A stretch of 15,744 nt of DNA. Source: CAZRIE01 sp964600075. Its GTDB lineage: Bacteria > Bacteroidota > Bacteroidia > Flavobacteriales > Flavobacteriaceae. Made by a program: the position numbers and the translations under genes. The stretch covers positions 1 through 15,744 of the forward strand of contig CAZRIE010000099.1 in assembly GCA_964600075.1 (NCBI GenBank), written 5' to 3'. The notes below the pieces were generated by a model, which saw only the letters and a list, made by a program, of their open reading frames with translations, did not search any database and had not been told where the DNA came from. Positions 15,542-15,744 of the stretch are shown here, piece after piece; position 1 is the first letter of the stretch, and every line of letters begins with the position of its first letter.

Positions 15542-15744
15542 TTATCTGAATTTTCTCAGGGCATTTCCTGAAGAATCAATTATCAGGTCACTATCGTCCT
15601 TGGTAATAATAAGCGAGGGACTCATTGTAATTATGTTTCCTTCTATTATTTTGAATGTAACGCCCTGTTCAAGACAATCGCACATAATTTGTTCGGCCTC
15701 GTTCATTGCTCTTTCCTTAGTGTCCCTGTTCTTTACAAGATCAA
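15542..15744 (-). CDS. Class III aminotransferase-type protein, C-terminus (rest outside window)
   Basis: On the minus strand an open frame enters from the right edge and stops at TAA (15542-15544). Its last 66 or so residues include KNRDTKERAMNEAEQIMCDC, then LEQGVTFKIIEGNII and TMSPSLIITKDDSDLIID. This matches the usual end of class III (PLP, omega-type) aminotransferases: a TKE-A-E helix, a CL--GV-FK strand, a GN--T--P-L-I-- turn and a closing helix. The PLP lysine and all substrate-specific parts lie outside the window. It converges with the amidotransferase-like gene, with 21 bases between their stops. The family includes GABA, ornithine and glyoxylate aminotransferases and ethanolamine-phosphate phospho-lyase, so a link with the operon is possible but unproven. 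Confidence 0.72.
   Translation of the reverse strand, partial: DLVKNRDTKERAMNEAEQIMCDCLEQGVTFKIIEGNIITMSPSLIITKDDSDLIIDSSGNALRKFR

Noticed and set aside
15535..15566. Inverted repeat AAATGCC...GGCATTT between the convergent genes, as a bidirectional terminator
   Set aside because: The arms are short, the loop is 14-18 bases, no T-run follows and it overlaps the aminotransferase coding end; too weak to call.
1..15744. tRNA, rRNA or CRISPR array
   Set aside because: No cloverleaf-like segment, rRNA motif or spaced direct repeat was noticed when reading through.

Overview
The window looks like chromosomal DNA of a marine-type member of the Bacteroidota, most likely Flavobacteriaceae. The evidence is a SusC/SusD outer-membrane pair with an N-terminal STN domain, the remains of an ECF sigma/FecR switch, moderate-to-low GC, AT-rich leaders without clear Shine-Dalgarno sequences, and the general protein style. 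The species cannot be named from the sequence.

Layout. (1) 2-294: 3' end of an IS6-family insertion sequence, with a probable right terminal repeat. (2) 354-824, minus strand: an Lrp/AsnC-type regulator. (3) 1142-1547: a decayed sigma-factor/FecR relic, in which the start of an ECF sigma gene is joined by deletion to the end of a FecR anti-sigma gene. (4) 1752-9007: an envelope module of STN-type SusC, SusD lipoprotein, an alkaline-phosphatase-superfamily phosphodiesterase lipoprotein and a secreted metallo-beta-lactamase-fold hydrolase. (5) 9012-9131: a possible 39-residue ORF. (6) 9174-15520: a cytoplasmic module of an ethanolamine-type APC permease, a glutamine-synthetase-like ligase, an aldehyde dehydrogenase, an iron-type alcohol dehydrogenase and a class I glutamine-amidotransferase-like hydrolase. 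(7) 15542-15744, minus strand: the C-terminus of a class III aminotransferase, cut by the window edge. Genes from SusC to the amidotransferase all run on the plus strand, with gaps of 2 to about 170 bases.

Main interpretation (inference). The five cytoplasmic genes map one-to-one onto a vitamin B12-independent route for ethanolamine, or a close amino alcohol. The permease imports it. The GS-like enzyme ligates it to the gamma-carboxyl of glutamate. The Fe-type ADH and then the ALDH oxidise the protected alcohol to aldehyde and acid (gamma-glutamylglycine). The GATase-like enzyme then hydrolyses that to glycine and glutamate, so glutamate acts as a recycled protecting group. The logic parallels the Puu putrescine pathway, the N-glutamylated isopropylamine/alaninol pathway and the first step known for Streptomyces GlnA4. 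The envelope module supplies two putative phosphoester hydrolases and a TonB-dependent importer, which suggests that the natural source is a phosphoethanolamine-bearing molecule such as a phospholipid headgroup or a decorated glycan. No EutBC ammonia-lyase or microcompartment genes are present in this window.

Regulation. The STN domain on SusC would normally signal to a FecR/sigma pair, but the adjacent pair is broken. The divergent Lrp/AsnC regulator is the only intact regulator visible.
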